This document shows, in pieces, positions 7,902 to 16,788 of a stretch of 64,000 bases of DNA. A program made the translations under genes and the position numbers. Below the pieces are notes generated by a model. The model was given only the letters and a program-made list of their open reading frames with translations, had not been told where the DNA came from and did no database searches. The stretch's first letter is position 1. The number at the start of each line of letters is the position of its first letter. Source of the DNA: Cyanobacteria bacterium SIG28 (GTDB lineage: Bacteria > Cyanobacteriota > Vampirovibrionia > Gastranaerophilales > Gastranaerophilaceae); contig SUTU01000001.1 in assembly GCA_015152525.1 (NCBI GenBank), forward strand, positions 1 through 64,000, given 5' to 3'.

Positions 7902-7919
7902 CAAGTCCCGCCTACGACA
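7902..7919 (+). repeat. Duplicated tRNA-Leu 3' end (att-like)
   Basis: An exact 18-bp copy of the tRNA-Leu 3' terminus (CAAGTCCCGCCTACGACA, compare 7711-7728), here followed by CCA. Direct repeats of a tRNA 3' end are what integrase-mediated insertion leaves behind. Only about 170 bp separate the copies and no integrase is present, so it would be a remnant. Confidence 0.7.
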
Positions 7920-7931
7920 CCATTTTTAATC

Positions 7932-7954
7932 GGTGCAATAAATTGCACCCTACA
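7932..7954 (+). repeat. REP palindrome, copy 1
   Basis: GGTGCAATAAATTGCACC (8-bp arms) followed by CTACA. One of four copies surrounding the RAYT gene. Confidence 0.8.
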
Positions 7955-7995
7955 AGCTTTTTGACACAATTTTATAATGTTGTGCAAGTATGCCC

Positions 7996-8023
7996 AACCG
8001 ACAAACCGACAAACCGACAAACC
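7996..8023 (+). repeat. Short tandem repeat AACCGACA
   Basis: About 3.5 exact copies of the octamer AACCGACA, ending a few bases before the ribosome-binding site of the next gene. It lies in the 5' untranslated region, where copy-number change could alter expression. Confidence 0.7.
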
Positions 8024-8039
8024 AGAAAGGAAAGTTTAT

Positions 8040-8462
8040 ATGAAAAAAGTTTTTATAGTAATTGTGGCATTAATCTTTAGTTTAACATTATTTAGTGTTG
8101 TAAAAGCAGAGATGACCTCATCTCAATTTGTACAACTTCATAATAAATTCTTAAATTCATTAAATACATGTACTCCTGTAAAAGTTTATATTCCTGGAGA
8201 AGATTGTTATGAGATAGGCTTTACAGGTCAAAAAGTATGTGATAATGGTTACACAAGAGAAGTTATCGGCAAAGAAGGTAACACTTGTAAGGTGATCGAT
8301 AATAATAGAAAATGTTATTTTCCTTTAAGTATTACTTCGAAACTATCAAATGGCGGGAAAAAAATTACAAACTCTATTGAGTCAGGAAATATAGATATTA
8401 GTTCTTCAGACCCAAGTATTATTTGGGCAGAACAAATGTATAATAAGTATTGTAGCTATTAA
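8040..8462 (+). CDS. Small secreted cysteine-containing protein
   Basis: 140 aa starting MKKVFIVIVALIFSLTLFSVV with a typical signal peptide (cleavage after VKA, about residue 24). The mature part has six cysteines (in TCTPV, DCYE, VCDNG, TCKV, KCYF and near the C-terminus), suggesting disulphides after export. The start follows AGAAAGGAAAG; an in-frame ATG at 7977 would read through the tandem repeat and is unlikely. No family recognised. It sits between REP copies and may be part of the accessory patch. Confidence 0.82.
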   Translation: MKKVFIVIVALIFSLTLFSVVKAEMTSSQFVQLHNKFLNSLNTCTPVKVYIPGEDCYEIGFTGQKVCDNGYTREVIGKEGNTCKVIDNNRKCYFPLSITSKLSNGGKKITNSIESGNIDISSSDPSIIWAEQMYNKYCSY

Positions 8463-8576
8463 TTATACTCCAATCTTAACAGCATTCTCATATTGTAGTA
8501 TTCCTGTGTAGACTGTTTCATAATATAAACCATGCGTTGAAAAATATTGTTAGGCAACGTTTTTTGTGGTATAGCC

Positions 8577-8599
8577 TGTAGGGTGCAATTTATTGCACC
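8577..8599 (-). repeat. REP palindrome, copy 2
   Basis: TGTAGGGTGCAATTTATTGCACC, the inverted orientation relative to copy 1. It ends 5 bp before the RAYT stop codon. Confidence 0.85.
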
Positions 8600-8603
8600 A
8601 AAA

Positions 8604-9143
8604 TTATTCACACACCATTGAATTTATCTGATGTTTATCTTCAAAATTACACCAATCAATATTATAATAACCACTTTGTACAAACTTTTTAAAAGATGAA
8701 TATTCCCAATCTTTTGGTGCAATGTTGTAATGTTTCATTGAATTGTAATGGATATAATCAATATGTTTATGTAAATCTTCCTCATTTCTAATTATATGGT
8801 CATAATATCTTCTTTGCCAAATACCTTTTTCACCACGTTTTATTGAAGATTCTGATAAATTTTTACATACAAAACTATTATTAATGTTTGCTGAAAAATA
8901 ATACTTAATTGATCTTATAATGCTTGGAATATCACTAGGGTTTTCCGTAACTAATATCAAATGACAATGTTCTTTTAAAATTGATATTGCAATTATTTCA
9001 AAATTAAACTTTGATATTGCTTGTTTAAAACTATCTTTTAATAACTGAACATTAGATAACAAAACTTCTCTACGATTGTATGTTACAAAAGTAATAAACA
9101 CTGGATTATTAGAACTATTGAAATATCTTCTATAATTGCTCAT
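8604..9143 (-). CDS. REP-associated tyrosine transposase (RAYT, IS200-like Y1 family)
   Basis: 179 aa. Single-strand DNA nuclease/strand transferase of the HUH superfamily. The HUH motif is EHCHLIL; the Y1 catalytic region and the family signature RRYYDHIIRNEEDLHKHIDY followed by IHYNSMKH are intact, as is the early FVTYNRREVL. The ATG at 9143 (MSNYRRYFNSS) is chosen; the frame extends to a GTG at 9182, but that codon lies inside the REP palindrome. The gene is flanked by one REP copy on each side in inverted orientation (8577-8599 and 9166-9188), as expected of a domesticated transposase acting on its cognate REPs. It appears intact. Confidence 0.92.
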   Translation of the reverse strand: MSNYRRYFNSSNNPVFITFVTYNRREVLLSNVQLLKDSFKQAISKFNFEIIAISILKEHCHLILVTENPSDIPSIIRSIKYYFSANINNSFVCKNLSESSIKRGEKGIWQRRYYDHIIRNEEDLHKHIDYIHYNSMKHYNIAPKDWEYSSFKKFVQSGYYNIDWCNFEDKHQINSMVCE

Positions 9144-9165
9144 ATAATTTATTATATCATAATTT

Positions 9166-9188
9166 GGTGCAATAAATTGCACCCTACA
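9166..9188 (+). repeat. REP palindrome, copy 3
   Basis: GGTGCAATAAATTGCACCCTACA, about 22 bp upstream of the chosen RAYT start and inverted relative to copy 2. Confidence 0.85.
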
Positions 9189-9217
9189 TACTACGCAAAT
9201 TCAATTATAAAAATTTA

Positions 9218-9718
9218 TTAAGATGCTTGCATCATTATAGCTCTTATCATTACAAAAACGTAAATTATTATAAAAATTGCAATAATTATCCAACGATACG
9301 TATATATAAATTTGAATATATGCAAAATAGACCAAAATATTGAACCAAATATTTTATCAAAAATATATTCATTTTTCCCTTTGGGTAACAATCCCTCATG
9401 CCAAGCATAATAACCAGCTTGATTAATAAAATGCTGTATATTTTTATTATTTATCCAAGAATATTTATTTTTAATAAATTCTTTAAAATCTATTTTTTTA
9501 TATTCAGAATTTTTATATGCCTTTTCATATTCATCATATAATATATTACTTATTTCTTTTCTTACACTCTCTATATAATTTACAATTTCAGTCTGTTCTG
9601 TTTCCTTATAATCTTTTAGTAAAAACTGCGCTTTTTCTATGAGAGGAGTACCCAATTCAGGCCCCCACTCTAAATCTTTTTCTAATAATTTATTATATAA
9701 TTCTGCGTCTATATCCAT
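9218..9718 (-). CDS. Small membrane protein of unknown function
   Basis: 166 aa starting MDIDAELYNKLLEKD. The first 120 residues are acidic and helical; one or two membrane segments follow at the C-terminus (SIFWSILHIFKFIYTY, then WIIIAIFIIIYVFVMI), a tail-anchored layout. An upstream extension to 9793 is open but the chosen ATG lies exactly 6 nt after an extended -10 box (TGTTATAAT), which argues for a leaderless start here. It sits between REP copies. No family recognised. Confidence 0.72.
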   Translation of the reverse strand: MDIDAELYNKLLEKDLEWGPELGTPLIEKAQFLLKDYKETEQTEIVNYIESVRKEISNILYDEYEKAYKNSEYKKIDFKEFIKNKYSWINNKNIQHFINQAGYYAWHEGLLPKGKNEYIFDKIFGSIFWSILHIFKFIYTYRWIIIAIFIIIYVFVMIRAIMMQAS

Positions 9719-9724
9719 ACTCAG

Positions 9725-9733
9725 ATTATAACA
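9725..9733 (-). promoter_or_regulatory. Extended -10 box, leaderless
   Basis: On the minus strand TG-T-TATAAT ends 6 nt before the ATG at 9718. There is no Shine-Dalgarno sequence between them and no clear -35. Confidence 0.5.
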
Positions 9734-9824
9734 TAAATTAAACCTATTATGGCAGAGTTGGAAGTCAGGCAATGCCAGACAAAAATTAAGCACACTTCTC
9801 TAATACAATTTTCATATTGTAGCC

Positions 9825-9847
9825 TGTAGGGTGCAATTTATTGCACC
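9825..9847 (-). repeat. REP palindrome, copy 4
   Basis: TGTAGGGTGCAATTTATTGCACC, same orientation as copy 2. The preceding 20 bp (CATATTGTAGCC) also resemble sequence near 8490. The rest of 9719-10031 shows only the promoter at 9995-10023. Confidence 0.8.
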
Positions 9848-9994
9848 AAATTTTCATTCTTAATACAATTTTCATATTATAATACACCTGAGCCGATAGG
9901 TCTTGTTTGGCTATTGACATTGAACATAACAAAAGTCTGTAACATATTAATTCAATACTCACAGACGCAAGCTACTAAAATTATAAAAAACTCA

Positions 9995-10023
9995 TTCACA
10001 TATCTTGGTTTATGTTATATAAT
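9995..10023 (+). promoter_or_regulatory. Promoter TTCACA-N17-TATAAT for the AsmA-like gene
   Basis: -35 TTCACA (9995-10000), 17-nt spacer, -10 TATAAT (10018-10023). The start codon follows 8 nt after the -10 box with no Shine-Dalgarno sequence, so the mRNA would have almost no leader. Confidence 0.6.
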
Positions 10024-10031
10024 AGTAAAAA

Positions 10032-13000
10032 ATGCTAAGATTAAATAAATATTTGCTTATATTAATAGGGTTCTATGTATTTTGGATAGGAGTTCTGCCA
10101 TTTGTATTAACAAATTCGCTAAATTTGTTATGTAAAAATTTATCACACAATTCCCAGTATGAACTCCAAATTCAAAAACCTAAAATTTATTTATCACCTA
10201 TTCCAAATTTAGTTTTTAAAGCTGATAAATTGGTTGTCAAAACAAAAAACAATTCAGCCAACCTCGATTTAGATAATATAAAATTGAATCTGAGAATCTT
10301 ACCGTTAATATCAGGAAATTTTCATTTTAATACCATAAGTATATCTTCTATAAATTCCCAATTAAGTATAAAAAATAAAATAGAATTTGATAAAGATTTT
10401 TTTAGCAATTTAGCTAAAAATAACATCATTATTAATTCCGTTAACATACAAGATTTTAATTTTAAATTTAACGGAACAAACGTTAAAGAGTCTGTAGATT
10501 ATGCCGGTAAAAATTTTATATTTGAGAACAAAAATCGTCATACAAAATTAACTCTAAAAAGCTGTTTGCAAGCTGCACAAAAGAAAACAAACATTAATGC
10601 AAACTTATATTTACCTAAAAATAACGATATAAATAAAACTGTATTTGAAATAGATGCTTCAAACATAGATATATCTTCATTAAAAGAGCCTTTCAAACAT
10701 TATTTACCGCAAAATATCAAAAATTTGAGTGGTATAATAAACATTTTTGCTAATAAAGGTGAATTAGTTACAGAATTCCGTAACTGTAAAGTTTTAATGA
10801 AAGAGCCTAGTGAATCAATAATATTTCCAAGTTTAATGCGAATGAAATCCATTTTTAGTATCAATAGCCAAACTATATTTTTTAAACACATAGAACTGGA
10901 TTCACAAAATATTCATATAACAATGGATGGAAAAATAACAGATTATTTAAATTCCACATTGCCAATTTTAGATTTTAATATCAGAATCAATAAATCAAGA
11001 ATAGAAGACATTATAAAAATTTTTCCTGCATTTAAGATAGAAGAAATCGATTTTTATAAACTAAAAAAATATGGATTTTACGGGAATATTTTAGCAAATT
11101 TATCAATAAAAGGTCGGTTACCGGAACCTGAAGTTTTTGGTGATGTTTTTATTAATGACGGTGTTTTAATCAAACGAATACCTAATTCATCAGCCGGCGC
11201 AACAATTAAATTATCTTTTAAAGGAAAAAGTTTTCTTTTTGATGTTAATGTTCCGACAGGCGGTATTGAAAAAGTTTGGGTTAAGGGGACTCAACAATTG
11301 TACAGTGTTAAGTTTGCAGATTTTATTGTAAGAAGCACTTCTAATGTTGATTTGAATATAATGCAAAGTGTCGTTAATCCTCTCCACGAAATCCTTAATT
11401 TCATTGTTGGTCCTTTACCGATACTTAATCTTACCGGCAAAGGCTCTATTGATATTAATGTTAAGGGAAACCGTAAAAATTCTCATATATGGGGTTGGTT
11501 AAAACTAAAAAATAATAATACGCATTTTAAACAAATGTCAGATCTAATATTGTCAGGTGGCAACATTGAACTTATCTTTAACGATAATAATGTGTCTGTT
11601 AAAACAATTAACACTTCTGTTAATAATAAAGCAATAAGTATTTCCGGCAATAGCAGTTTATCAGGGGATTTTTCTTTTGATATTAAGTCAGAAAATCAAC
11701 CGCTGGCAAAAATTTATAATTCGATAAGAAATTCAACTTTGGTTACTGATATAAATAAAATGTTACCAAAGTTAGATAAAATAGAAGGTTCTATTGATAT
11801 AGACTTATCTATGAGCGGGATGATAAATGATTACAATAAAATTAAATTGTATGAAAATTTATTTCTAAAAGGAATTATCGCCCTAAAAAACAATAGTATT
11901 TGGATAAACAATGCTCAAATAAATGCCATAAATGGCGACGTTAATTTAAACAACAAGGCTGTTAATACAGAAATTACAGCTGAAATCGGTAACTCACCAA
12001 TTAATATTGATGTTAAATCTAAAAATGATTTTGTTGATATTGAATTTAATATTCCTAAGTTAAATCCAAATTTGTTATTAGAAAATAAAAGAATTGCACC
12101 AAAAACATACTTACCTTTAGTAGAGGTTGATGGTAAATATAAAGGTAATGTGAATAAGATTGATTACGAAGGATTAAAATTAAATGTAAAAATATTGGAA
12201 TCTCTTCCAGAAAGTATTTTGAAACTTTCTCAAGGGTTGATTGCTTTGAATAATAACAAATTAACTCTCAAAAAAATAAAGGGGTATATAAGCAATCCAC
12301 AAAATATTTTATATGCAGATTTATCAATAGTTGATATTTTTTCAAGAGAAACTCAAACAAGTGGTATTATAAATTTAAAAATACCTCAACTATCAATATT
12401 AAATGAAATTATAGATAGTCGTATATTTCCTGAAAAAATTGAAAATACTTTAAAAAACTTTGCCTTTGAAGAAGGTGATTTAGATTTAACTTGGAAAGTT
12501 TTCAACAATAATGTTAATGCCCAAACTGATTTATCCGGTATTGTTTTAAAATATAAGCCTCTTGAATTACCACTTAATGTTATAAACGGTAACTTAGTAA
12601 TAAAAAATAACACCTTAAAACTTGATAAAATAAATGTTTTGGCTGATAACATGCCGCTTTTGGTTGATGGTGATATAAAAAATGTATTTGATAACAAGCA
12701 ATTTAATTTGTATATAAATTCTAAGCCTCAACAAGAATTTATTGATAAATATATTAATAAAAATCAGGTTTATCCTATTAAAATCAAAGGTGATATTGTT
12801 TATTGGGCAAGAATAAAAGGTATAGCTAATAATTTTGATTTAAAATCTGATATAACAATGAGTAAAAATTCCAGCTTTTATCATTTTGGTGCAACTGTTG
12901 GCGATATAGAAAATTCCATAGCTCTGTACTTAGATACCAAAATAACTAATGGGAATAACTTTAAAATCAGAGATTTTTCATATGATAAGTTGGTTGATTC

Positions 13001-14378
13001 TTTGAACGGAAAACAAACTCGCATTAATATGTTAAAAGCTAAAGGCGATGTAGAAGTATTACAAGATGATATGAATTTCGATAATTTTGCCATAAAAACA
13101 ACAAACCCGACAGATGCAAGAATTTTTAATATAATTTTTAGAAAACCAAATATTAAACAAGGTCAATTTACATCAGATTTAAAACTAAACGGATTACTAT
13201 CAAACCCTAAAATTATTGGCAATTTCCACATTTTTGAATCTAATATTCCATTTTTAGATACCGCAATGAAAAATATAGAATTAATCTTTAAAGATAAGGT
13301 CGTTAACATTAGCTCAAAAGGCGAAGTTATGGGTAATGAAGTTGCTTTTGAGGGTGTATTAAAAAACAAATTATCTTTACCTTATCATTTAGAAAAAGGG
13401 GAATTATATACCAAAAATCTGGATTTAAACAACATCGTTAATAAAATAAAAACCTCTCAAGTTGATGACGTTTCAACATTTGAAACTTTTGAAAACTTTG
13501 ACATTAAGTCTATAACTTTTGACAATCTTAAATTTAAAGCAGATACGATAAGTCTAAGAAATATTGTTGCAACCGATTTTGAAGCTATTACAAAACTTAA
13601 TTCAGAGGCAGACTTTAATGTTGAAGAGTTTAAATTTAACATTGCGCAAGGAATTTTAAGCGGTAAATACGGATACAATCTGGGAAACAGTGATATGTCG
13701 ATTAATTTGTTGGCAGATAAAATTAATGCTAACGATTTAACCTTAGCTTTATTTGACTTAAACAATCAAATCCATGGTGATATGACCGGAAGTGTTGATA
13801 TAACTTGCAATGGCGAAGATTTTGATAAGTGTATGCAAACACTTAACGGCAGTACGACATTTAATGTTAAAAACGGCAGAATGCCAAAATTAGGCTCTTT
13901 AGAATATCTGTTAAAGGCAAGTAATCTTGTTAAAGGTGGTATAACAGGGATTTCCATTAATGGTGTGATTGACTTAATTTCACCACTAAAAACCGGTGAA
14001 TTCTCTGATATATATGGTTCTGTAATAATAAAAGACGGGGTTGCAGAAAATATTGAAATATCAAGTAAAGGGGATAAACTTAGTTTGTTTATTGATGGAA
14101 CATATAATTTCTCAACTTCGATAGCTAAAATGGAAGTTCTGGGACTTTTAGCCCGTAAAATTCCGACCATTCTGGGACCTATCGGTAATGTTTCAATAAA
14201 TACGCTATTTAATGTTATACCTGGAATTGATTTAACTAAAGATAGTCCATTTATTGATAAAATCAATAAAATCCCTGGAATAGAACTTTCTGAAAAGGAT
14301 TACAGAAAGTTTGTAGCCGAAATTATGGGCGATATTGATGGTGAAGATTACGTTACCAGCTTTAAATGGATTAATTAA
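10032..14378 (+). CDS. Large AsmA-like envelope protein
   Basis: 1448 aa. One N-terminal membrane anchor (LLILIGFYVFWIGVLPFVL) is followed by a very long beta-rich region with repeated hydrophobic/polar alternation and motifs such as GKGSIDINVKG and GSTTFNVKNGRM. The C-terminus (SINGVIDLISPLKTGEFSDI, SKGDKLSLFIDGTYNF) matches the AsmA-like C-terminal domain seen in YhdP-type proteins. Such proteins bridge the periplasm as grooved beta structures and carry phospholipids to the outer membrane; this role is inferred from family architecture. The protein supports a diderm envelope. Confidence 0.82.
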   Translation: MLRLNKYLLILIGFYVFWIGVLPFVLTNSLNLLCKNLSHNSQYELQIQKPKIYLSPIPNLVFKADKLVVKTKNNSANLDLDNIKLNLRILPLISGNFHFNTISISSINSQLSIKNKIEFDKDFFSNLAKNNIIINSVNIQDFNFKFNGTNVKESVDYAGKNFIFENKNRHTKLTLKSCLQAAQKKTNINANLYLPKNNDINKTVFEIDASNIDISSLKEPFKHYLPQNIKNLSGIINIFANKGELVTEFRNCKVLMKEPSESIIFPSLMRMKSIFSINSQTIFFKHIELDSQNIHITMDGKITDYLNSTLPILDFNIRINKSRIEDIIKIFPAFKIEEIDFYKLKKYGFYGNILANLSIKGRLPEPEVFGDVFINDGVLIKRIPNSSAGATIKLSFKGKSFLFDVNVPTGGIEKVWVKGTQQLYSVKFADFIVRSTSNVDLNIMQSVVNPLHEILNFIVGPLPILNLTGKGSIDINVKGNRKNSHIWGWLKLKNNNTHFKQMSDLILSGGNIELIFNDNNVSVKTINTSVNNKAISISGNSSLSGDFSFDIKSENQPLAKIYNSIRNSTLVTDINKMLPKLDKIEGSIDIDLSMSGMINDYNKIKLYENLFLKGIIALKNNSIWINNAQINAINGDVNLNNKAVNTEITAEIGNSPINIDVKSKNDFVDIEFNIPKLNPNLLLENKRIAPKTYLPLVEVDGKYKGNVNKIDYEGLKLNVKILESLPESILKLSQGLIALNNNKLTLKKIKGYISNPQNILYADLSIVDIFSRETQTSGIINLKIPQLSILNEIIDSRIFPEKIENTLKNFAFEEGDLDLTWKVFNNNVNAQTDLSGIVLKYKPLELPLNVINGNLVIKNNTLKLDKINVLADNMPLLVDGDIKNVFDNKQFNLYINSKPQQEFIDKYINKNQVYPIKIKGDIVYWARIKGIANNFDLKSDITMSKNSSFYHFGATVGDIENSIALYLDTKITNGNNFKIRDFSYDKLVDSLNGKQTRINMLKAKGDVEVLQDDMNFDNFAIKTTNPTDARIFNIIFRKPNIKQGQFTSDLKLNGLLSNPKIIGNFHIFESNIPFLDTAMKNIELIFKDKVVNISSKGEVMGNEVAFEGVLKNKLSLPYHLEKGELYTKNLDLNNIVNKIKTSQVDDVSTFETFENFDIKSITFDNLKFKADTISLRNIVATDFEAITKLNSEADFNVEEFKFNIAQGILSGKYGYNLGNSDMSINLLADKINANDLTLALFDLNNQIHGDMTGSVDITCNGEDFDKCMQTLNGSTTFNVKNGRMPKLGSLEYLLKASNLVKGGITGISINGVIDLISPLKTGEFSDIYGSVIIKDGVAENIEISSKGDKLSLFIDGTYNFSTSIAKMEVLGLLARKIPTILGPIGNVSINTLFNVIPGIDLTKDSPFIDKINKIPGIELSEKDYRKFVAEIMGDIDGEDYVTSFKWIN

Positions 14379-14422
14379 TTTGTGGTGTTTATGATAAACT
14401 ATTATAAGTATGGAGAAAAAGA

Positions 14423-14641
14423 ATGAATGTAGATAAATTAATCATAACACCAATCGTTCCGAAAGCCTCAAAAGTTGTAATAAATGATTTAACAGCTTCA
14501 AGAGCATCCGATTTAATAAAAGATAAACTTGAAATATCCAGACCTCGAATTGGTGATACAAACAAAAAAGCTTTAAAACATTTCAAATTACCTAAATTTT
14601 TACGAGGTTTTGTTAATCCGGAAACAAGAGTTATAAAATAA
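14423..14641 (+). CDS. Small basic protein of unknown function
   Basis: 72 aa starting MNVDKLIITPIVPKASKVV, with a lysine- and arginine-rich C-terminal half. GGAGAAA precedes the ATG at good spacing, supporting translation. It lies 45 bp after the AsmA-like gene and 41 bp before the ABC exporter on the same strand. No membrane segment and no recognised family. Confidence 0.6.
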   Translation: MNVDKLIITPIVPKASKVVINDLTASRASDLIKDKLEISRPRIGDTNKKALKHFKLPKFLRGFVNPETRVIK

Positions 14642-14682
14642 TTTACTACCCTTGTGTATTTTGGGGACATATGAGGTAATTT

Positions 14683-16419
14683 ATGATTTATAAATGTTTT
14701 AAGAAATTTTTCAAATACTATAAAGAGTTCAAGTATAAATATATAGGCTATTCTATTTTATCTATAACTGCAGCTTTTTTAGAGCTATTAGGCGTTGCCT
14801 TAGTTTACCCTTTTGTTGCAGAAATTTTATCAGGTAATTCTGAACATGCATATAATACTAAATCTTTGTTAATTGGTTTGGGAATAATTTTCTTATTTCT
14901 ATTAAAAAATGCATTTATGATATTATTTGTTAATTTGCAAGCAAGATTTACAAATAAATTATCGGCTTTTATTAAACAAAAGTTCATGCTTTATTTCTTA
15001 TATTCAAGATATCAAGATACATATAGAATATCATTAGCACAAAAAGGAAAAATACTTGGACTTTTGACACCTAATTTTGTTAATAACTTTATATTGAGAT
15101 TGCTTAATTTAACGATTAATATTTTTATATTTATAGCAATTTCGCTATTTTTAGCCATAAAATTTCCTTTAGCAACATTACTAACTGTAATTTTTGCAAT
15201 ATTAATGATAAGTTTTCAAAATCATATTTATAAACCTATGGTTACAAAACTATCAAAGGAAATTTCAGAATTAGTTTTTTTACACAATCAAGCGTTTAAC
15301 GAAGCAGTACTAAATTTAAAAAATATTAAAATAGCTAATAACGAGAATTATTTTAACAATAATTATGTAAAAACTCTTAATAACCTATTAAACACAGATA
15401 GAAAATTAGTTTTTTTAAACCAAATTCCTCCTTATGTTTCTGAACCTTTTTCAATAATGCTATTATTTGTTTTATTAGTAATTATCTCATTACAAACATA
15501 TACATCACCGGAGAATTTAATTGCATCATTCGCATTAATAGCATCGGCTATGTTTAGGTTAACACCAACCATTTCCAGAATTCAAGTAAATTTTAACGGA
15601 ATAAACTCTGCTTTACCTCAAGTAATTGAATTTATTGAAATTTACGAAAAATATAAAATATATGAAAAAACTAAACTTATTGAAAAAAAAGAAATTCTAA
15701 CTTTAAAAGACAACTTAGAACTAAAAAATATTTGGTTTAAATATATTGAAGACAAAATTATATTAAAAGATATAAATTTAAAGATAAATAAAGGTGAATT
15801 TATCGGTATAGCCGGTGCTACAGGTGTTGGTAAAACAACGTTAGTTGATATTATTGCGGGTTTATTTGTTCCTACATCAGGAAAATTACTTCTTGATGGT
15901 GCTAAGTTTAATGGGAATTTAAACATCGGCTATATTCCGCAAGAGTTTAAGCTAATTCAAGGAAACATCAGAGAAAATGTTGCTTTTGGCAATTCAATTA
16001 TTGATGATGAAAGAGTAATTGATTCTCTAAAAAAAGCTCAACTATATGATTTTATAATAGATAACTATAAAAATGGAATATATGAAGCACCATTTACCGA
16101 TTCTGTAGGTTTTTCACAAGGTCAAAAACAAAGGTTGGCTATCGCAAGAGCCTTATATTCAAATCCTGATATATTGATTTTAGATGAAGCAACTTCTTCA
16201 TTAGATTTGAAAACAGAAGATGAAATTTGTAATGTTTTAAACCAATTAAAGGGCGAAAAAACAATAATTGTAATAGCACACAGACTTTCAACAATCAAAT
16301 CAGCTGACAGAATTGTTTATATGGAAAACGGAACCATATCCGCCATTGCGCCTTTTGAAAATTTAATAAACATTTCACAAGGTTTTAAAGAACTGGTAGA
16401 AATTGCAATGAAAAAATAA
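14683..16419 (+). CDS. ABC exporter, fused membrane and ATPase domains
   Basis: 578 aa half-transporter. The N-terminal 320 residues contain about six membrane helices; the ATPase domain (350-578) has Walker A GATGVGKTT, signature FSQGQKQR, Walker B ILILDEATSS and the H-loop IAHRLSTIKSADRIVY. The layout resembles PglK/MsbA-type lipid-linked oligosaccharide flippases. The convergent neighbours handle sugar nucleotides, which makes a polysaccharide precursor a reasonable but unproven substrate. GAGGTAATTT before the ATG is the ribosome-binding site. Confidence 0.93.
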   Translation: MIYKCFKKFFKYYKEFKYKYIGYSILSITAAFLELLGVALVYPFVAEILSGNSEHAYNTKSLLIGLGIIFLFLLKNAFMILFVNLQARFTNKLSAFIKQKFMLYFLYSRYQDTYRISLAQKGKILGLLTPNFVNNFILRLLNLTINIFIFIAISLFLAIKFPLATLLTVIFAILMISFQNHIYKPMVTKLSKEISELVFLHNQAFNEAVLNLKNIKIANNENYFNNNYVKTLNNLLNTDRKLVFLNQIPPYVSEPFSIMLLFVLLVIISLQTYTSPENLIASFALIASAMFRLTPTISRIQVNFNGINSALPQVIEFIEIYEKYKIYEKTKLIEKKEILTLKDNLELKNIWFKYIEDKIILKDINLKINKGEFIGIAGATGVGKTTLVDIIAGLFVPTSGKLLLDGAKFNGNLNIGYIPQEFKLIQGNIRENVAFGNSIIDDERVIDSLKKAQLYDFIIDNYKNGIYEAPFTDSVGFSQGQKQRLAIARALYSNPDILILDEATSSLDLKTEDEICNVLNQLKGEKTIIVIAHRLSTIKSADRIVYMENGTISAIAPFENLINISQGFKELVEIAMKK

Positions 16420-16422
16420 GGC

Positions 16423-16788
16423 TCAAATATTCGGATTAATATTGTATTTTATCATAAAGTCCGCATCTCGTTCTTTATTTATTGCATACGCGGTTTTTAG
16501 TCCGCTTGGTTTTATATCATTAATTAGTATTCTTTCACCCATTGGTATATCGGATAAAATATGGTCATATCTTAATCCGGTTTTTTGAAGAAAAGTTTTC
16601 AAATCGTTAAGAAATTCACCTTTTCTTGCTGTTAACAAAATAATTTTATCTTCATTAGGCAAATTATCAAAAAAATCTTTAACACCATCTAATATAGTAT
16701 CTTCACCGTCTATCAGATAGCCGTTATGTTTTACAATAGTGCCATCTACATCAATTAACCATGTTTTAGCAAGTGGTGATAATTCCAT
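16423..16788 (-). CDS. HAD-family phosphatase
   Basis: 121 aa, a minimal capless HAD fold. The nucleophile motif is DVDGT (D13, D15), motif II is LLTAR, and the acidic motif is ILINDIKPSG. The start codon overlaps the stop codon of the gene before it by one base, so translation is coupled. The small phosphatase next to a nucleotidyltransferase suggests removal of a phosphate from a sugar or polyol precursor; the substrate cannot be told from sequence. Confidence 0.87.
   Translation of the reverse strand: MELSPLAKTWLIDVDGTIVKHNGYLIDGEDTILDGVKDFFDNLPNEDKIILLTARKGEFLNDLKTFLQKTGLRYDHILSDIPMGERILINDIKPSGLKTAYAINKERDADFMIKYNINPNI

Noticed and set aside
7961-7978. TTGACA and TATAAT before the 8040 gene read as a promoter
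   Set aside because: They are separated by only 6 nt, so they cannot act together as -35 and -10.
7805-8020. Minus-strand 71-codon frame opposite the hairpin and tRNA copy
   Set aside because: The translation only reflects structured non-coding sequence and the REP palindrome; there is no start signal.
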